Shown one piece after another: positions 18,142 through 29,385 of a stretch of DNA of 64,000 nt. The DNA lies in NCBI RefSeq assembly GCF_014842265.1, contig NZ_JACYVI010000001.1:248001-312000 (forward strand), read 5' to 3'. Under the pieces are notes generated by a model. That model saw nothing but the letters and a program-made list of their open reading frames with translations. It made no database searches and was not told where the DNA came from. The DNA is from Pseudomonas sp. CFBP 13711 (lineage in GTDB: Bacteria; Pseudomonadota; Gammaproteobacteria; Pseudomonadales; Pseudomonadaceae). How positions within the stretch are numbered: the first letter of the stretch is position 1; each line of letters begins with the position of its first letter. The position numbers and the translations under genes are program-made.

Positions 18142-18917
18142 CTTATTCCACCAGCGAAATGATGACCGTCGCCGCCGCGCGCCGGTTGAAAAACGGCGCC
18201 GTGTGCTTTGTCGGCATCGGTCTGCCCTCGAAAGCGGCCAATCTGGCGCGCCTCACTTCCTCGCCCGACGTGGTGCTGATTTACGAATCAGGGCCGATCG
18301 GCGCCAAGCCTGACGTGCTGCCGCTGTCCATCGGTGACGGCGAACTGGCGGAAACCGCTGACACCGTGGTGTCCACCAGTGAGATCTTCCGTTACTGGCT
18401 GCAGGGCGGGCGGGTCGACGTCGGGTTTCTCGGCGCGGCTCAGGTCGACCGGTTCGGCAACATCAACACCACGGTGGTCGGCGATTATCACCAGCCGAAA
18501 GTACGCCTGCCGGGTGCCGGAGGCGCGCCGGAAATTGCCGGGTCGGCCAAAGAAGTGCTGATCATCCTCAAGCAATCGCCACGGACCTTCGTCAACAAGC
18601 TGGACTTCCTGACCTCGGTGGGCCACGGCGAAGGCGGCGACTCCCGCAAGCGCCTCGGCCTGCCGGGCGCCGGGCCGGTCGGCATCATCACTGACCTGTG
18701 CATCATGGAGCCGGAAGCGGGCACCCACGAATTCGTCGTGACCACGCTGCACCCCGGCGTGACCCGCGAGCAGGTCATCGCCGCCACCGGTTGGAACGTA
18801 CGCTTTGCCGAAACGGTCGTGCAATCCGAAGCGCCTACCGAGTACGAACTGACTGCGCTGCGCGATCTGGAGGCGCGCACCGCAACAGCCCATGGCCAGG
18901 CGCCGGGAGAAGCATGA
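18138..18917 (+). CDS. pcaJ: 3-oxoadipate CoA-transferase subunit B
   Basis: 259 residues, the catalytic partner of PcaI. The N-terminal region has [17 protein letters not shown] and the catalytic-Glu-type motif [12 protein letters not shown] (about 50-61), matching the CoA-transferase beta subunit of the CatJ type. Coupled to pcaI and pcaF by ATGA overlaps on both sides, so subunit stoichiometry and the following thiolase are co-produced. Confidence 0.9.
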   Translation: MTYSTSEMMTVAAARRLKNGAVCFVGIGLPSKAANLARLTSSPDVVLIYESGPIGAKPDVLPLSIGDGELAETADTVVSTSEIFRYWLQGGRVDVGFLGAAQVDRFGNINTTVVGDYHQPKVRLPGAGGAPEIAGSAKEVLIILKQSPRTFVNKLDFLTSVGHGEGGDSRKRLGLPGAGPVGIITDLCIMEPEAGTHEFVVTTLHPGVTREQVIAATGWNVRFAETVVQSEAPTEYELTALRDLEARTATAHGQAPGEA

Positions 18918-20116
18918 TGCGTGACGTCTTTATCTGCGACGCGATTCGCACCCCCATTGGCCGTTTTGGCGGCGGTCTGGCGACCGTTCGGGCGGATGAT
19001 CTGGCAGCGCTGCCGATCAAGGCCCTGATGGCGCGCAACCCGTCTGTCAATTGGGATGAGCTGGACGAAGTGTTTCTCGGCTGCGCCAATCAGGCCGGGG
19101 AGGACAACCGCAACGTCGCGCGCATGGCTGCGCTGTTGGCGGGTCTGCCGGCCAGCGTGCCGGGCGTGACCCTCAATCGCTTGTGTGCTTCCGGCCTGGA
19201 CGCGGTGGGTTCTGCGTTCCGCGCCATTGCCTGCGGTGAGATGGAGCTGGCCATTGCCGGCGGCGTCGAGTCCATGTCCCGCGCGCCGTTCGTGATGGGC
19301 AAGGCCGACACGGCATTCGGCCGCGGCCAGAAGCTGGAAGACACCACTTTGGGCTGGCGTTTCGTCAATCCGCAGATGAAGGACCAGTACGGCGTTGAGA
19401 CCATGCCGCAGACCGGCGACAACGTCGCTGAGGATTTCGGCATCTCCCGGCAGGATCAGGACGCCTTTGCTCTGCGCAGCCAGCAGCGTACGGCGGCGGC
19501 TAAGGCTTCGGGCTTCTTCGCCGAGGAAATCGTGCCCGTGCGCGTCGCCCACAAAAAGGGTGAGACCGTCGTCGACACCGACGAGCACCCCCGTGCCGAC
19601 ACCAGCCTTGAAGCGCTCGCCAAGCTCAAGCCGGTCAACGGGGCTGGCAAAACCGTCACAGCGGGCAACGCGGCAGGCCTGAACGACGGCGCGGCGGCGA
19701 TGATTCTGGCGTCCGCCGACGCCGTCAAGAAACACGGCCTCACGCCGCGCGCTCGCGTACTGGGGATGGCCAGCGCCGGCGTTGAGCCTCGCGTCATGGG
19801 CATTGGCCCGGTCCCGGCGGTACGCAAGCTGGTGGCACGGCTGGGTTTGTCGGTCAGTGATTTCGACGTCATCGAGCTCAACGAGGCATTCGCCAGTCAG
19901 GGCCTGGCGGTCTTGCGTGAATTGGGCATTGCTGACGATTCACCCAAGGTGAACCCAAACGGCGGCTCGATTTCGCTGGGGCATCCGCTGGGCATGAGCG
20001 GTGCGCGTCTGGTTCTGACCGCTTTGCACCAACTGGAGAAAACCGGCTGCAGCAAAGCGCTGGCCACGATGTGCGTCGGCGTGGGGCAGGGGCTGGCCCT
20101 CGCAATAGAGCGCTAG
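18914..20116 (+). CDS. pcaF: 3-oxoadipyl-CoA thiolase
   Basis: About 400 residues, the normal PcaF length. Cleaves 3-oxoadipyl-CoA to succinyl-CoA and acetyl-CoA, the last step of the pathway. Thiolase signatures: active-site Cys in [16 protein letters not shown] (about Cys 90), NEAFASQ (about 320), [11 protein letters not shown] (about 355) and the second Cys in MCVGVGQG. Two consecutive ATG codons (18914, 18917) are possible, with GGGAGA upstream; 18914 overlaps the pcaJ stop. Confidence 0.94.
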   Translation: MMRDVFICDAIRTPIGRFGGGLATVRADDLAALPIKALMARNPSVNWDELDEVFLGCANQAGEDNRNVARMAALLAGLPASVPGVTLNRLCASGLDAVGSAFRAIACGEMELAIAGGVESMSRAPFVMGKADTAFGRGQKLEDTTLGWRFVNPQMKDQYGVETMPQTGDNVAEDFGISRQDQDAFALRSQQRTAAAKASGFFAEEIVPVRVAHKKGETVVDTDEHPRADTSLEALAKLKPVNGAGKTVTAGNAAGLNDGAAAMILASADAVKKHGLTPRARVLGMASAGVEPRVMGIGPVPAVRKLVARLGLSVSDFDVIELNEAFASQGLAVLRELGIADDSPKVNPNGGSISLGHPLGMSGARLVLTALHQLEKTGCSKALATMCVGVGQGLALAIER

Positions 20117-20285
20117 ACGACATTTTTGCAACTCAGCCACCCGAGTCATCGCTTGCCTCCGCGAAAGGGGCAACTTGCTGACTTGGGTGGTTGTCCTTGT
20201 GATGTCGAAACGTTACTGCTTAAGTCTAAATGTTGCAGGTTATGTCTTAGACTGGCTGACCTTACTAACACCTGGGGAGATAATA

Positions 20286-21575
20286 ATGACAACGACTCAC
20301 TACACCGGAGAAGAGCGGCGCAAGCGGATCTTCGCAATTGTGGGCGCCTCATCGGGCAACCTCGTCGAATGGTTCGACTTCTACGTCTACGCCTTCTGCG
20401 CCATCTATTTGGCGCCTGCATTCTTTCCTTCCGATGACCCGACCGTTCAGTTGCTCAACACCGCGGGCGTCTTCGCCGCAGGCTTTCTGATGCGTCCCAT
20501 CGGCGGCTGGCTGTTCGGTCGCGTGGCCGACAAGCACGGCCGCAAAAACTCGATGATGATTTCCGTGCTGATGATGTGCGCCGGCTCGCTGGTCATTGCC
20601 TGTCTGCCAACCTACGCGTCGATCGGTGCCTGGGCGCCGTTTCTGTTGTTGATGGCGCGCCTGTTCCAGGGCCTGTCGGTGGGTGGTGAGTACGGCACCA
20701 CAGCCACGTACATGAGCGAAGTCGCGTTGCGGGGGCAGCGCGGGTTTTTCGCTTCATTTCAGTACGTGACGCTGATTGGCGGCCAGCTGTTGGCCGTGCT
20801 GACCGTGGTCATCCTGCAGCAGTTTCTCAGTGCCGATGAGCTCAAAGCCTACGGCTGGCGCATCCCGTTCGTGGTCGGTGCGGTCGCGGCGGTGATCTCG
20901 CTGGTGCTGCGCCGGTCGCTGAAAGAGACCACCACCGCCGAAGTGCGTCAGAACAAGGACGCGGGCAGCATGTCTGCGCTGTTCCGCGATCACAAAGCGG
21001 CGTTCATCACCGTGCTAGGCTACACCGCCGGCGGCTCGCTGATTTTCTACACATTCACCACGTACATGCAGAAATACCTGGTCAACACCGTGCACATGGA
21101 TGCCAAGGTCGCGAGCTACATCATGACCGGTGCGCTGTTCCTGTACATGTGCATGCAGCCGGTGTTCGGGATGCTCGCTGACAAGATCGGTCGCCGCGCC
21201 TCGATGCTGTGGTTCGGCGGGCTGGGCACCCTGTGCACGGTGCCGCTGCTGCTGACGTTGAAAACCACCACCAGCCCGGTCATCGCGTTCGTGCTGATCA
21301 CCCTGGCATTGGCCATCGTCAGCTTCTACACCTCGATCAGCGGTCTGGTGAAAGCCGAAATGTTTCCGGTGCAGGTTCGTGCGCTGGGCGTCGGTCTGGC
21401 CTATGCCGTGGCCAACGCTATTTTCGGTGGCTCCGCTGAATACGTGGCGCTGGGCCTGAAGAACATGGGCATGGAAAACACCTTCTACTGGTACGTGACC
21501 GCGATGATGGCGATTGCTTTCCTGTTCAGCCTGCGCCTGCCGAAGAAGCCGGCTTACCTCCACGAAGACCACTGA
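20286..21575 (+). CDS. pcaT: MHS-family MFS transporter of the pca cluster
   Basis: 429 residues, twelve membrane helices. Metabolite:H+ symporter signatures include [32 protein letters not shown] (A-motif loop, about 75-95) and [18 protein letters not shown]. In P. putida the equivalent PcaT takes up beta-ketoadipate. ATG 20286 has GGGGAGA upstream; the frame runs back to 20175 but that part does not look like a transporter N-terminus. About 170 bp separates it from pcaF, so it may have its own promoter. Confidence 0.85.
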   Translation: MTTTHYTGEERRKRIFAIVGASSGNLVEWFDFYVYAFCAIYLAPAFFPSDDPTVQLLNTAGVFAAGFLMRPIGGWLFGRVADKHGRKNSMMISVLMMCAGSLVIACLPTYASIGAWAPFLLLMARLFQGLSVGGEYGTTATYMSEVALRGQRGFFASFQYVTLIGGQLLAVLTVVILQQFLSADELKAYGWRIPFVVGAVAAVISLVLRRSLKETTTAEVRQNKDAGSMSALFRDHKAAFITVLGYTAGGSLIFYTFTTYMQKYLVNTVHMDAKVASYIMTGALFLYMCMQPVFGMLADKIGRRASMLWFGGLGTLCTVPLLLTLKTTTSPVIAFVLITLALAIVSFYTSISGLVKAEMFPVQVRALGVGLAYAVANAIFGGSAEYVALGLKNMGMENTFYWYVTAMMAIAFLFSLRLPKKPAYLHEDH

Positions 21576-21662
21576 TCCCGGATCTTGGAGCGCGCGTCCT
21601 TGCAGGGCGCGTGCTGTCCATCTTCATCACACTTATTCCACGTGTTTCACGGAGCGACTGCC

Positions 21663-22451
21663 ATGGCGTTCGTACAACTCGAAGACGGTGAACTGCATTA
21701 TCAAATTGATGGCCCGGTGGATGCGCCGGTGCTGGTGCTGTCCAACTCACTGGGCACCGACCTGCACATGTGGGATGCGCAGATTCCGGCGCTGAGCAAG
21801 TCATTCCGCGTCGTGCGTTACGACACCCGCGGCCACGGTCAGTCCCTCGTCACCCAAGGGCCTTACACCCTCTCGCAGCTGGGACGAGACGTGCTGGCGC
21901 TGCTTGATGCGTTGAAAATCGACCGAGCGCATTTCTGCGGATTGTCCATGGGTGGCCTGATCGGTCAGTGGCTGGGCATTCATGCCAACGATCGGCTGCA
22001 CAAGCTGGTGCTGTGCAACACTGCCGCGAAGATCGGCGACACGGAAACGTGGGCGCCGCGCATCGCCCAGGTGGAGAAGGGCGGTGAGCGGGCCATGAAG
22101 GAAATGGGCGCCGGCGCGGTTGGGCGTTGGTTCACCCCTGACTTTGCCAGCCAGCACGCCGACAAGGTCACGCCCGTCACCGACATGCTGGCGGCGACTT
22201 CTCCGCTGGGTTACGCCGCCTGCTGCGCGGCCGTTCGGGATGCCGATCTACGCAAGCAAGTCAGTTCGATCACCGTGCCCACGCTGATCATCTGCGGCAG
22301 CCATGACGCCGTCGCCACCGTGGCGGACGGGCATTATCTGCAGAACCACATCCACGGCAGCGAACTCTCCGACTATTACGCCGCGCACCTGTCCAGCGTC
22401 GAGCTGGGTGAAGTCTTCGCCCTGCGCGTGACGGAGTTTTTGCTGGCGTAA
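21663..22451 (+). CDS. pcaD: 3-oxoadipate enol-lactonase
   Basis: 262 residues, alpha/beta hydrolase. Hydrolyses beta-ketoadipate enol-lactone to beta-ketoadipate. Motifs: LSNSLGTDLHMWD near residue 28, GHGQS, the nucleophile elbow GLSMGGLIG (Ser about 98), the acid in GSHDAVAT and a late His in AAHLSSVE. ATG 21663 gives the canonical N-terminus. In many pseudomonads pcaB precedes and pcaC follows; both are missing here. Confidence 0.92.
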   Translation: MAFVQLEDGELHYQIDGPVDAPVLVLSNSLGTDLHMWDAQIPALSKSFRVVRYDTRGHGQSLVTQGPYTLSQLGRDVLALLDALKIDRAHFCGLSMGGLIGQWLGIHANDRLHKLVLCNTAAKIGDTETWAPRIAQVEKGGERAMKEMGAGAVGRWFTPDFASQHADKVTPVTDMLAATSPLGYAACCAAVRDADLRKQVSSITVPTLIICGSHDAVATVADGHYLQNHIHGSELSDYYAAHLSSVELGEVFALRVTEFLLA

Positions 22452-22496
22452 CCGCTGTGGTCTTTGCTTGAAACAGCCTGGAAAACGGTCAAAAAA

Positions 22497-22522
22497 AACC
22501 CACCAATCGGTGGGTTTTTTCA
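22497..22522. terminator. Bidirectional terminator between pcaD and the efflux operon
   Basis: The stem AACCCACC / GGTGGGTT with loop AATC is flanked by A8 and T6 runs between convergent transcripts. Confidence 0.9.
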
Positions 22523-22533
22523 TGCACGTTGTA

Positions 22534-24000
22534 TCAGAACAAGCGGGTAGATGGCACATCGCCCGCGGTGGGCTGACGCTCGCCGGTCGGGGTCTGTTCG
22601 TACCAGCCGCCACCCAGCGCGCGGTACAGATTGACCTCGCTGTTGAGCTGGGACAGGCGATCGGTGATCAACGACTGTTGCGCGGTGAACAACTGGCGCT
22701 GGGCGTCGAGGAAGGTCAGGTTGCTGTCGATCCCGATGCGATAGCGTCGCTCGGCCAGACGATAGTAGTCCTGGTTGGCGTTGACGAAGTCGGTCTGCGC
22801 CTTGAGTTGATCGGTGTAGGTCTTGCGTGCAGCCAGACCGTCGGAGACTTCCTGAAACGCCGTCTGAATCGCCTTCTCGTAGTTGGCGACGCCAATGTCT
22901 TTCTGGATCTTCGAGTAGTCGAGGCTTGCGCGCAGACTGCCCGCGTTGAAGATCGGCAGATTGATCGTCGGCTCGAACAGCCACGTCCCCGAACCGCCTT
23001 TGAACAGACCGCTCAGATCGCCGCTTGCCGTACCGGCACTGGCCGTGAGGCTGATGCTCGGGAAGAACGCGGCACGTGCCGCGCCGATGTTGGCGTTGGC
23101 GGCTTTCAGGCTGTATTCGGCCTGAAGAATGTCCGGACGACGCTGCAGCAATTCCGACGGCAGACCCGCTGGCATTTCATTGAGCATGTCAGCGCTCAAC
23201 GGTTTCGAGGCGGGCAGGTTGGCCGGCAGACTGGTGCCCAACAGCAGCACCAGATTGTTCTCGTCTTGGGCTACCAGCCGCTGATACTGGGCCAGCTTGA
23301 CGCGGGCGCTCTCGACGGAGGTGCGCGACTGCGCCAGATCCAGCGCCGAGGCCACACCCACTTCGCTGCTGCGAGAGGTCAGACGCAAGCTTTCTTCGAA
23401 GGCGCCCAACGTGTCCTGGGTCAGCTTCAACAGCTCTTTGTCCGCTTCCCAGGTCAGATAGGCGTTGGCGACGTTGGCGACCAGACTGATCTGCGTGCTG
23501 CGACGGCCTTCTTCACCGGCGAAGTAAGTCTGCAGCGCCTGCTCACTGAGGCTGCGCACCCGGCCGAATAGATCCAGTTCATAGGAACTGATGCCCAGAC
23601 CCACCGAATACTGACTGGTGATACCGGACTCGCCCGTTTGCGACAGGTCGCCCGGCACGCGCTGGCGCGTGCCGGTGCCCGATGCTGCCACGGCCGGGAA
23701 CAGATCCGCACGTTGAATGCGGTACTGCGCGCGGTAAGCGTCGATGTTCAGCGCGGCGACGCGCAGGTCACGGTTGTTCTGCAGCGACGTCTGAATCAGT
23801 TGCTGCAGCGCCGGGTCATGGAAAAACTGACGCCAGCCTTGCTCGGCCGTCGCCTGATTCGCCGCCTGGGCCGGCGAATAGGCCGGACCTTGCGGGAACT
23901 GAGCCGGCACCGGTGCGGCGGGCTGCTTGTATTCGGGGATCAACGAGCAGCCGCCGAGAATGAACGCGGTGACCGCTAGCGAGATCAGGGACTTGCTCAT
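22534..24000 (-). CDS. oprM: RND efflux outer membrane channel lipoprotein (OprM/TtgC type)
   Basis: 488 residues. The lipobox LGGC gives a mature N-terminal Cys at about residue 18. Two repeated OEP domains build a trimeric TolC-like channel; the first contains [25 protein letters not shown], the second [22 protein letters not shown]. It forms the outer membrane exit duct of the tripartite pump with the two genes upstream. Start overlaps the transporter stop as ATGA, and the gene ends at a shared terminator. OprM, TtgC or a syringae-type name would all be reasonable. Confidence 0.93.
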   Translation of the reverse strand: MSKSLISLAVTAFILGGCSLIPEYKQPAAPVPAQFPQGPAYSPAQAANQATAEQGWRQFFHDPALQQLIQTSLQNNRDLRVAALNIDAYRAQYRIQRADLFPAVAASGTGTRQRVPGDLSQTGESGITSQYSVGLGISSYELDLFGRVRSLSEQALQTYFAGEEGRRSTQISLVANVANAYLTWEADKELLKLTQDTLGAFEESLRLTSRSSEVGVASALDLAQSRTSVESARVKLAQYQRLVAQDENNLVLLLGTSLPANLPASKPLSADMLNEMPAGLPSELLQRRPDILQAEYSLKAANANIGAARAAFFPSISLTASAGTASGDLSGLFKGGSGTWLFEPTINLPIFNAGSLRASLDYSKIQKDIGVANYEKAIQTAFQEVSDGLAARKTYTDQLKAQTDFVNANQDYYRLAERRYRIGIDSNLTFLDAQRQLFTAQQSLITDRLSQLNSEVNLYRALGGGWYEQTPTGERQPTAGDVPSTRLF

Positions 24001-27000
24001 TGGCCAGCCTCATCGTGTGGAGTGTGTTTCTGTTTGCCTTTGAACATCGAGGATATCGAGACGAAGAACAACGGTACCCAGAAGATCGCCAGAATAACCG
24101 CGGTGATCATACCGCCGATTACGCCTGTACCGATCGAATGCTGGCTACCGGCACCGGCGCCCGAGGAAATCGCCAGCGGGACCACACCGAGGATGAACGC
24201 CATGGACGTCATTACGATGGGCCGCAGACGCATCCGGCAGGCTTCGATGGTTGCATCGACGATGCCCTTGCCCTGCTCATGCAGCTCCTTGGCGAACTCG
24301 ACGATCAGAATGGCGTTTTTCGCCGCCAGACCCACCGTCACCAAGAGACCTACCTGGAAGAACACGTCGTTGGAAAGGCCGCGCAGGCTCGTCGCGATCA
24401 GCGCACCGATAACCCCAAGCGGGATGACCAGCAACACCGCGATCGGAATCGACCAGCTTTCATACAGCGCCGCCAGACACAGGAACACGATCAGAATGGA
24501 CAGTGCGTACAGCGCGGGCGCCTGAGAACCGGACAGACGCTCTTCATAGGACAGACCCGTCCAGGAAAGACCCACGCCGGCCGGCAACTTCTTCGCCAAT
24601 TGCTCGACCTCGGCCATCGCCTCACCGGTGCTGTAACCCGGCGCCGGAGTACCCAGTACTTCCTCGGCCGGTACACCGTTGTAACGGGACAGCTTCGGCG
24701 AACCGAACACCCACTCGCCGGTGGCGAACGAGGCAAACGGCACCATCTCGCCAGCGGTGTTGCGCACGTACCACTTCTTCAAGTCTTCCGGCTTCATCCG
24801 CGCACTGGCATCGCCCTGCACGTACACCTTCTTGACCCGACCGCGGTCGATGAAGTCGTTGACGTAGTTGCCACCCATGGCGATGGACAGCGTGGTGTTG
24901 ATGTCCGACAGGCTCAGGCCCAGGGCCTGCGCACGCTCGTCATCGATAACCAGTTGGTATTGCGGCTCATCGTTAAGACCGTTCGGACGCACGCCCGCCA
25001 GAATCTTGCTCTGTGCCGCCATGCCCAACAGCTGGTTACGCGCTTCCATCAGCTTGGCGTGACCCACGCCGCCCTGATCCTGCAAGTACACGTCGAAACC
25101 GGTGGCGTTACCCAGTTCCAGTACCGCAGGCGGTACGACCGCAAAGGTCATTGCGTCGCGGAAGCCAAAGAAGTGCTGCTGCGCCCGTTTGGCCAGTTCG
25201 AAGACGCTGTTGGAGGCATCACGATCGCCCCACGGTTTCAGCATGATGAACGCCAGACCGGAGCTCTGACCGCGACCGGCAAAGTTGAAGCCGTTAACGG
25301 TGAACACCGAGTTGACCGCGCCGGATTCCTCTTCCAGCAGGTACTTGCGCATGTTGTCGATGACGGTCTGCGTACGTTCCGCCGAGGAGCCCGGTGGTGT
25401 CTGCACCTGGGCAAAGATGACGCCCTGGTCTTCTTCCGGCAGGAACGCGCTCGGAATGCGGGTGAACATCCAGATGGTGCCGCAGACGATCAGCGCGTAA
25501 ACGATGAAGGCCGGAATCTTGTGCTTGAGCATGTTGCCGACGCCGCGCTCATAGCTGACTACGCTGCGGTCGAAGGTGCGGTTGAACCAGCCAAAGAATC
25601 CACGTTTCGGCTGCCCGTGCTTCTCGTGATCGATCGGCTTGAGCAGAGTGGAGCACAACGCTGGAGTGAAGATCAGCGCGACCAGGACCGAAAGCGCCAT
25701 CGCCGACACGATGGTGATCGAGAACTGCCGGTAGATCACACCCGTGGAGCCGCCGAAGAACGCCATTGGCAACAGAACCGCACACAATACGAGTGCGATA
25801 CCGACCAGCGCGCCCTGGATCTGCTCCATGGATTTGATCGTGGCGTCCCGCGGCGAAAGTTTGTCCTCCGCCATCACCCGCTCGACGTTTTCCACCACGA
25901 CGATGGCATCGTCCACCAGCAGGCCGATGGCAAGGATCACCCCGAACATGGTCAGCGTGTTGATGGTGAAACCGGCGGCAGCGAGGATCCCGAACGTACC
26001 GAGCAATACCACCGGTACGGTCATCGTGGTGATGATGGTGGCGCGGAAGTTCTGCAGGAACAGGTACATCACCAGGAACACCAGGATGATCGCTTCACCC
26101 AGGGTGTGAACCACACCGGTGATGGATTCCTGAACCACTGGCGTGGTGTCGTACGGGTAAACCACTTTCATGCCAGGCGGAAAGAACGGCTCCAGCTGCG
26201 AAATGGTGGCGCGAATCGCCTTGGCGGTGTCCAGCGCGTTGGCGCCGGTCGCCAGCTTGATCGCAAGACCCGAAGCCGGCTTGCCGTTGAACTGCGCGTC
26301 AATGCTGTAGTTCTCGCCACCCAGACCGACTTTGCCGACGTCTTTGAGGCGAACCTGCGAACCATCCTGATTGACCTTAAGCAGAATGTTGCCGAACTGC
26401 TCGGCGGTCTGCAGACGGGTTTTACCGATGATCGTGGCATTCAGCTGCTGACCCTTGAGCGCAGGCAGACCGCCGATCTGGCCGGAAGACACCTGAACGT
26501 TCTGGGCAGTGATGGCCGTCTTGACGTCTACCGGGGTCAGCTGAAAGTTGTTCAGCTTGGCCGGATCGAGCCAGATACGCATGGCGTACTGGGCACCGAA
26601 GACCTGGAAGTCACCCACACCGGAGGTACGGGAGATCGGGTCCTGCATGTTCGAGACGATGTAGTTGGACAAGTCCTCCTTGCCCATGCTGCCGTCTTCG
26701 GACACCAGACCGACGACCATCAGGAAGTTCTTCACCGCCTTGGTCACGCGGATACCCTGTTGCTGCACTTCTTGCGGCAGCAGCGGGGTGGCCAGGTTGA
26801 GCTTGTTCTGCACCTGAACCTGAGCGATGTCCGGGTTGGTACCCTGGTTGAACGTCGCGGTGATGGTCATGCTGCCGTCGGAGTTACTTTCCGACGACAC
26901 ATACCGCAGGTTGTCGATGCCGTTGAGCTGCTGCTCGATCACCTGAACCACGGTGTCCTGCACGGTTTGCGCGTTGGCGCCCGGGTAGGTCACGGCGATC

Positions 27001-27131
27001 GCGATGGCCGGCGGCGCAATGGCCGGGTATTGGTTGATCGGTAGCTTGAGGATCGAAAGCGTCCCCACCAGCATGATCACGAGGGCAATTACCCACGCGA
27101 AAATCGGCCGGTCGATAAAAAATTTCGACAT
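23997..27131 (-). CDS. mexB: RND multidrug efflux transporter (MexB/TtgB type)
   Basis: 1044 residues (MexB has 1046). Inner membrane proton/drug antiporter of the HAE1 family, starting [20 protein letters not shown]. The proton relay is intact: [18 protein letters not shown] (Asp pair about 407-408) and Lys in [17 protein letters not shown] (about 940). Large periplasmic loops supply the porter and docking domains. It starts three bases after the adaptor stop, with a GGGGAG box, so the operon is adaptor-pump-channel. Confidence 0.95.
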   Translation of the reverse strand: MSKFFIDRPIFAWVIALVIMLVGTLSILKLPINQYPAIAPPAIAIAVTYPGANAQTVQDTVVQVIEQQLNGIDNLRYVSSESNSDGSMTITATFNQGTNPDIAQVQVQNKLNLATPLLPQEVQQQGIRVTKAVKNFLMVVGLVSEDGSMGKEDLSNYIVSNMQDPISRTSGVGDFQVFGAQYAMRIWLDPAKLNNFQLTPVDVKTAITAQNVQVSSGQIGGLPALKGQQLNATIIGKTRLQTAEQFGNILLKVNQDGSQVRLKDVGKVGLGGENYSIDAQFNGKPASGLAIKLATGANALDTAKAIRATISQLEPFFPPGMKVVYPYDTTPVVQESITGVVHTLGEAIILVFLVMYLFLQNFRATIITTMTVPVVLLGTFGILAAAGFTINTLTMFGVILAIGLLVDDAIVVVENVERVMAEDKLSPRDATIKSMEQIQGALVGIALVLCAVLLPMAFFGGSTGVIYRQFSITIVSAMALSVLVALIFTPALCSTLLKPIDHEKHGQPKRGFFGWFNRTFDRSVVSYERGVGNMLKHKIPAFIVYALIVCGTIWMFTRIPSAFLPEEDQGVIFAQVQTPPGSSAERTQTVIDNMRKYLLEEESGAVNSVFTVNGFNFAGRGQSSGLAFIMLKPWGDRDASNSVFELAKRAQQHFFGFRDAMTFAVVPPAVLELGNATGFDVYLQDQGGVGHAKLMEARNQLLGMAAQSKILAGVRPNGLNDEPQYQLVIDDERAQALGLSLSDINTTLSIAMGGNYVNDFIDRGRVKKVYVQGDASARMKPEDLKKWYVRNTAGEMVPFASFATGEWVFGSPKLSRYNGVPAEEVLGTPAPGYSTGEAMAEVEQLAKKLPAGVGLSWTGLSYEERLSGSQAPALYALSILIVFLCLAALYESWSIPIAVLLVIPLGVIGALIATSLRGLSNDVFFQVGLLVTVGLAAKNAILIVEFAKELHEQGKGIVDATIEACRMRLRPIVMTSMAFILGVVPLAISSGAGAGSQHSIGTGVIGGMITAVILAIFWVPLFFVSISSMFKGKQKHTPHDEAGQ

Positions 27132-27134
27132 GAA

Positions 27135-28295
27135 TTACTCCCCTTTGCTGCCTGCGGCTTTATCAGTTGCCGGGGCAGGGGCCGGGTTAGCTGCATTGAC
27201 GTTGGTGGCTTCGGCCACTTTCACTTCAGCACCTGGCTTGACGTATTGCAGCCCTTCGGTAATCACGCGATCACCTGCGCTCAGGCCCTTCTCAACCAGC
27301 CAGTCGCTGCCGATGGTGCGGTTGGCAACCAGCGTGCGGGACTCGACCTTATTATCGGCGTTCACCACCAGTGCGGTCGGTGTGCCTTTCAGGTCACGGG
27401 TGATGCCTTGCTGTGGAACCAGAATCGCGTTCTCGGCCACGCCCGATTGCAGTCGTGCATGCACGAACATGCCTGGCAGCAGCGTGTGGTCCGGGTTCTG
27501 GAACACGGCGCGCAGGGTCACGGAACCGGTGGTCTGGTCGACCGACACTTCGGAGAACTCAAGCTTGCCTTCGATCGGGTAGAGACTGCCGTCTTCGAGT
27601 ACCAGCTTGACCTTGGCGGCGTTGTCGCCGGCTTTCTGCAGCCTGCCGCTTTCCAGATCGCGACGCAGCTTGAGCATTTCGGCCGAGGACTGGATCACGT
27701 CGACGTAGATCGGGTCGAGCTGCTGAATGGTGGCCATCGCATCGGCCTGACCATTGCTGACCAGCGCGCCTTCTGTCACCAGCGAGCGACCAATACGGCC
27801 GGAGATCGGCGCGTAGACCTTGGTGTAGCGCAGGTTGATCTCTGCGGTCTGCACCGCCGCCTTCGCTTCGCGAGCCGAACCCACCGCCGTGTCGTATTCC
27901 TGACGGCTGACGGCTTGCTCGTTGATCAGCTGCTTATAGCGGCCAGCGAGGGAGTTTGAGGATTCGTAGGTGGCTTTGGCGCTGTCCAGGGTGGCCTGGT
28001 AAATCGCCGGGTCGATCTGGTAGAGCTGCTGACCGGCTTTGACGTCTGCACCTTCGGTGAACAGGCGTTTGAGGATGATGCCGTTCACCTGAGGACGCAC
28101 TTCGGCGATACGGAACGCGGTGGTCCGGCCGGGAAGTTCAGACGTCAGGGTGTAGGCCTGGGTTTTCAGAGTGACGACGCCGACCTGAGGGGGCGGTGGT
28201 GCTGCGGCCGCTTCTTCCTTCTTGCTGCATCCGGAGAGCAGCGATGCCAGGGCGACGGCAGTGACCAGTACGGTAACAGCTGGCTTGAATTGCAT
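27135..28295 (-). CDS. mexA: RND efflux periplasmic adaptor lipoprotein (MexA/TtgA type)
   Basis: 386 residues. The lipobox LLSGC gives a lipidated Cys at about residue 23. It has a beta-barrel/lipoyl/hairpin layout: PQVNGIILKRLFTEGADVKAGQQLYQIDP (first lipoyl half), a helical hairpin at about 100-150, and YAPISGRIGRSLVTEGALVSNGQ. The C-terminus is rich in Ala, Asn and Pro. GAGGA precedes the ATG. First gene of the operon, reading away from the TtgR-type operator. Confidence 0.94.
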   Translation of the reverse strand: MQFKPAVTVLVTAVALASLLSGCSKKEEAAAAPPPPQVGVVTLKTQAYTLTSELPGRTTAFRIAEVRPQVNGIILKRLFTEGADVKAGQQLYQIDPAIYQATLDSAKATYESSNSLAGRYKQLINEQAVSRQEYDTAVGSAREAKAAVQTAEINLRYTKVYAPISGRIGRSLVTEGALVSNGQADAMATIQQLDPIYVDVIQSSAEMLKLRRDLESGRLQKAGDNAAKVKLVLEDGSLYPIEGKLEFSEVSVDQTTGSVTLRAVFQNPDHTLLPGMFVHARLQSGVAENAILVPQQGITRDLKGTPTALVVNADNKVESRTLVANRTIGSDWLVEKGLSAGDRVITEGLQYVKPGAEVKVAEATNVNAANPAPAPATDKAAGSKGE

Positions 28296-28378
28296 GAAGA
28301 TCCTCGGGTCAGGAGCCTGAACTCATGGGAAGTGGAAAGGGGGCAGGAAAAGTATTCCAGCTAGATAAGTAGGATGCT

Positions 28379-28415
28379 AATGAATATACTTACATTCACG
28401 GTTGTTTGTAAACAC
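28379..28415. promoter_or_regulatory. TtgR/PmeR-type operator in the divergent efflux promoter
   Basis: Read on the minus strand this contains TTTACAAACAACC, then TGAATGTAAGTATATTC, which matches the characterised TtgR operator of P. putida ttgABC nearly base for base, around an interrupted inverted repeat. It lies between the divergent regulator and efflux genes, so one site can control both. Confidence 0.8.
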
Positions 28416-28551
28416 CCGCGAGTGCGACACTCCAACGCACCGAGGGCATCGATTGTAGGTCCGGGACAAGGCATCACAAAGGCCGCCCGACGTGCTGTGC
28501 AGGCCACTCGACCAGAGCGCCTGAGGCATTTTCATTGAGGTTTTTACTGCC

Positions 28552-29196
28552 ATGGTTCGACGCACGAAAGAAGAGGCTCAGGAAACGCGCAAGCAGATCC
28601 TCGAAGCTGCCGAGCAGGCTTTCTACGATCGAGGGGTCTCCCGCACGACGCTCGCCGACATTGCGGCCCTGGCTGGCGTGACCCGCGGCGCGATCTATTG
28701 GCATTTCAGCAATAAGGCCGATCTGGTCCAGGCCATGCTCGACAGTCTGCACGAGCCCCTCGAAGAAATGGCGAGGGCGAGCGAAAGCGAAGATGAAATT
28801 GATCCGCTGGGGTGGACGCGCAAGCTTCTCACTCATTTGTTTCAACAAATTGCCAGCGACCCTAAAACCCGCCGCATCAATGAAATTCTGTTTCATAAAT
28901 TCGAATTTACCGACGAAATGTGTGACATGCGGCAACAGCGTCAGTTTGTCTGGCTTGACGCCAACGAGCGAATTGCGCTGGCGCTCGGTAATGCTTCTCG
29001 ACAAGGCCAGCTCCCCGCTGACCTGAATCCCCAACGCGCCGCGATCTGCCTGCATGCCTATGTGCACGGCATCATCGGTCAGTGGCTGCTGGTGCCCGAG
29101 AGCTTTTCGCTGCAGGACGATGCGGAGCGACTGGTCGACGGCATCCTCGACATGCTCCGCTTCAGCCCGGCGTTACGCGATATTTCGTCGAACTAA
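28552..29196 (+). CDS. ttgR: TetR-family repressor of the efflux operon
   Basis: 214 residues (TtgR 210). N-terminal helix-turn-helix at about 10-56 ([40 protein letters not shown]), then the drug-binding all-helical domain of the TtgR/AcrR type with an FEFTDEMC region and [10 protein letters not shown]. It binds diverse hydrophobic effectors and then releases the operator. Divergent from the adaptor gene with the operator between them. In P. syringae the equivalent is called PmeR. Confidence 0.92.
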   Translation: MVRRTKEEAQETRKQILEAAEQAFYDRGVSRTTLADIAALAGVTRGAIYWHFSNKADLVQAMLDSLHEPLEEMARASESEDEIDPLGWTRKLLTHLFQQIASDPKTRRINEILFHKFEFTDEMCDMRQQRQFVWLDANERIALALGNASRQGQLPADLNPQRAAICLHAYVHGIIGQWLLVPESFSLQDDAERLVDGILDMLRFSPALRDISSN

Positions 29197-29385
29197 ATGG
29201 CGTTTGGCCTCTATCTATACCGCGCCTGACCTTCGCTGAACAGGCGGTTTACCTTCGCTTTACTCAGCGCGCCCGGTGATTCGGCGACCATCCAGTCTCT
29301 GATACCCATTGAAGTGCCGAATGCTGCCCTATTGCAATCCCCCGTCTACGCTTGCCCCATAACCAATAAGAGTGGGGGCGGGGCG

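Noticed and set aside
24000..27044. A 1014-residue open frame on the plus strand
   Set aside because: It is antisense to the RND transporter gene mexB, with His/Arg/Asp-rich composition typical of reverse-strand frames in GC-rich DNA. The transporter on the minus strand has complete family motifs.
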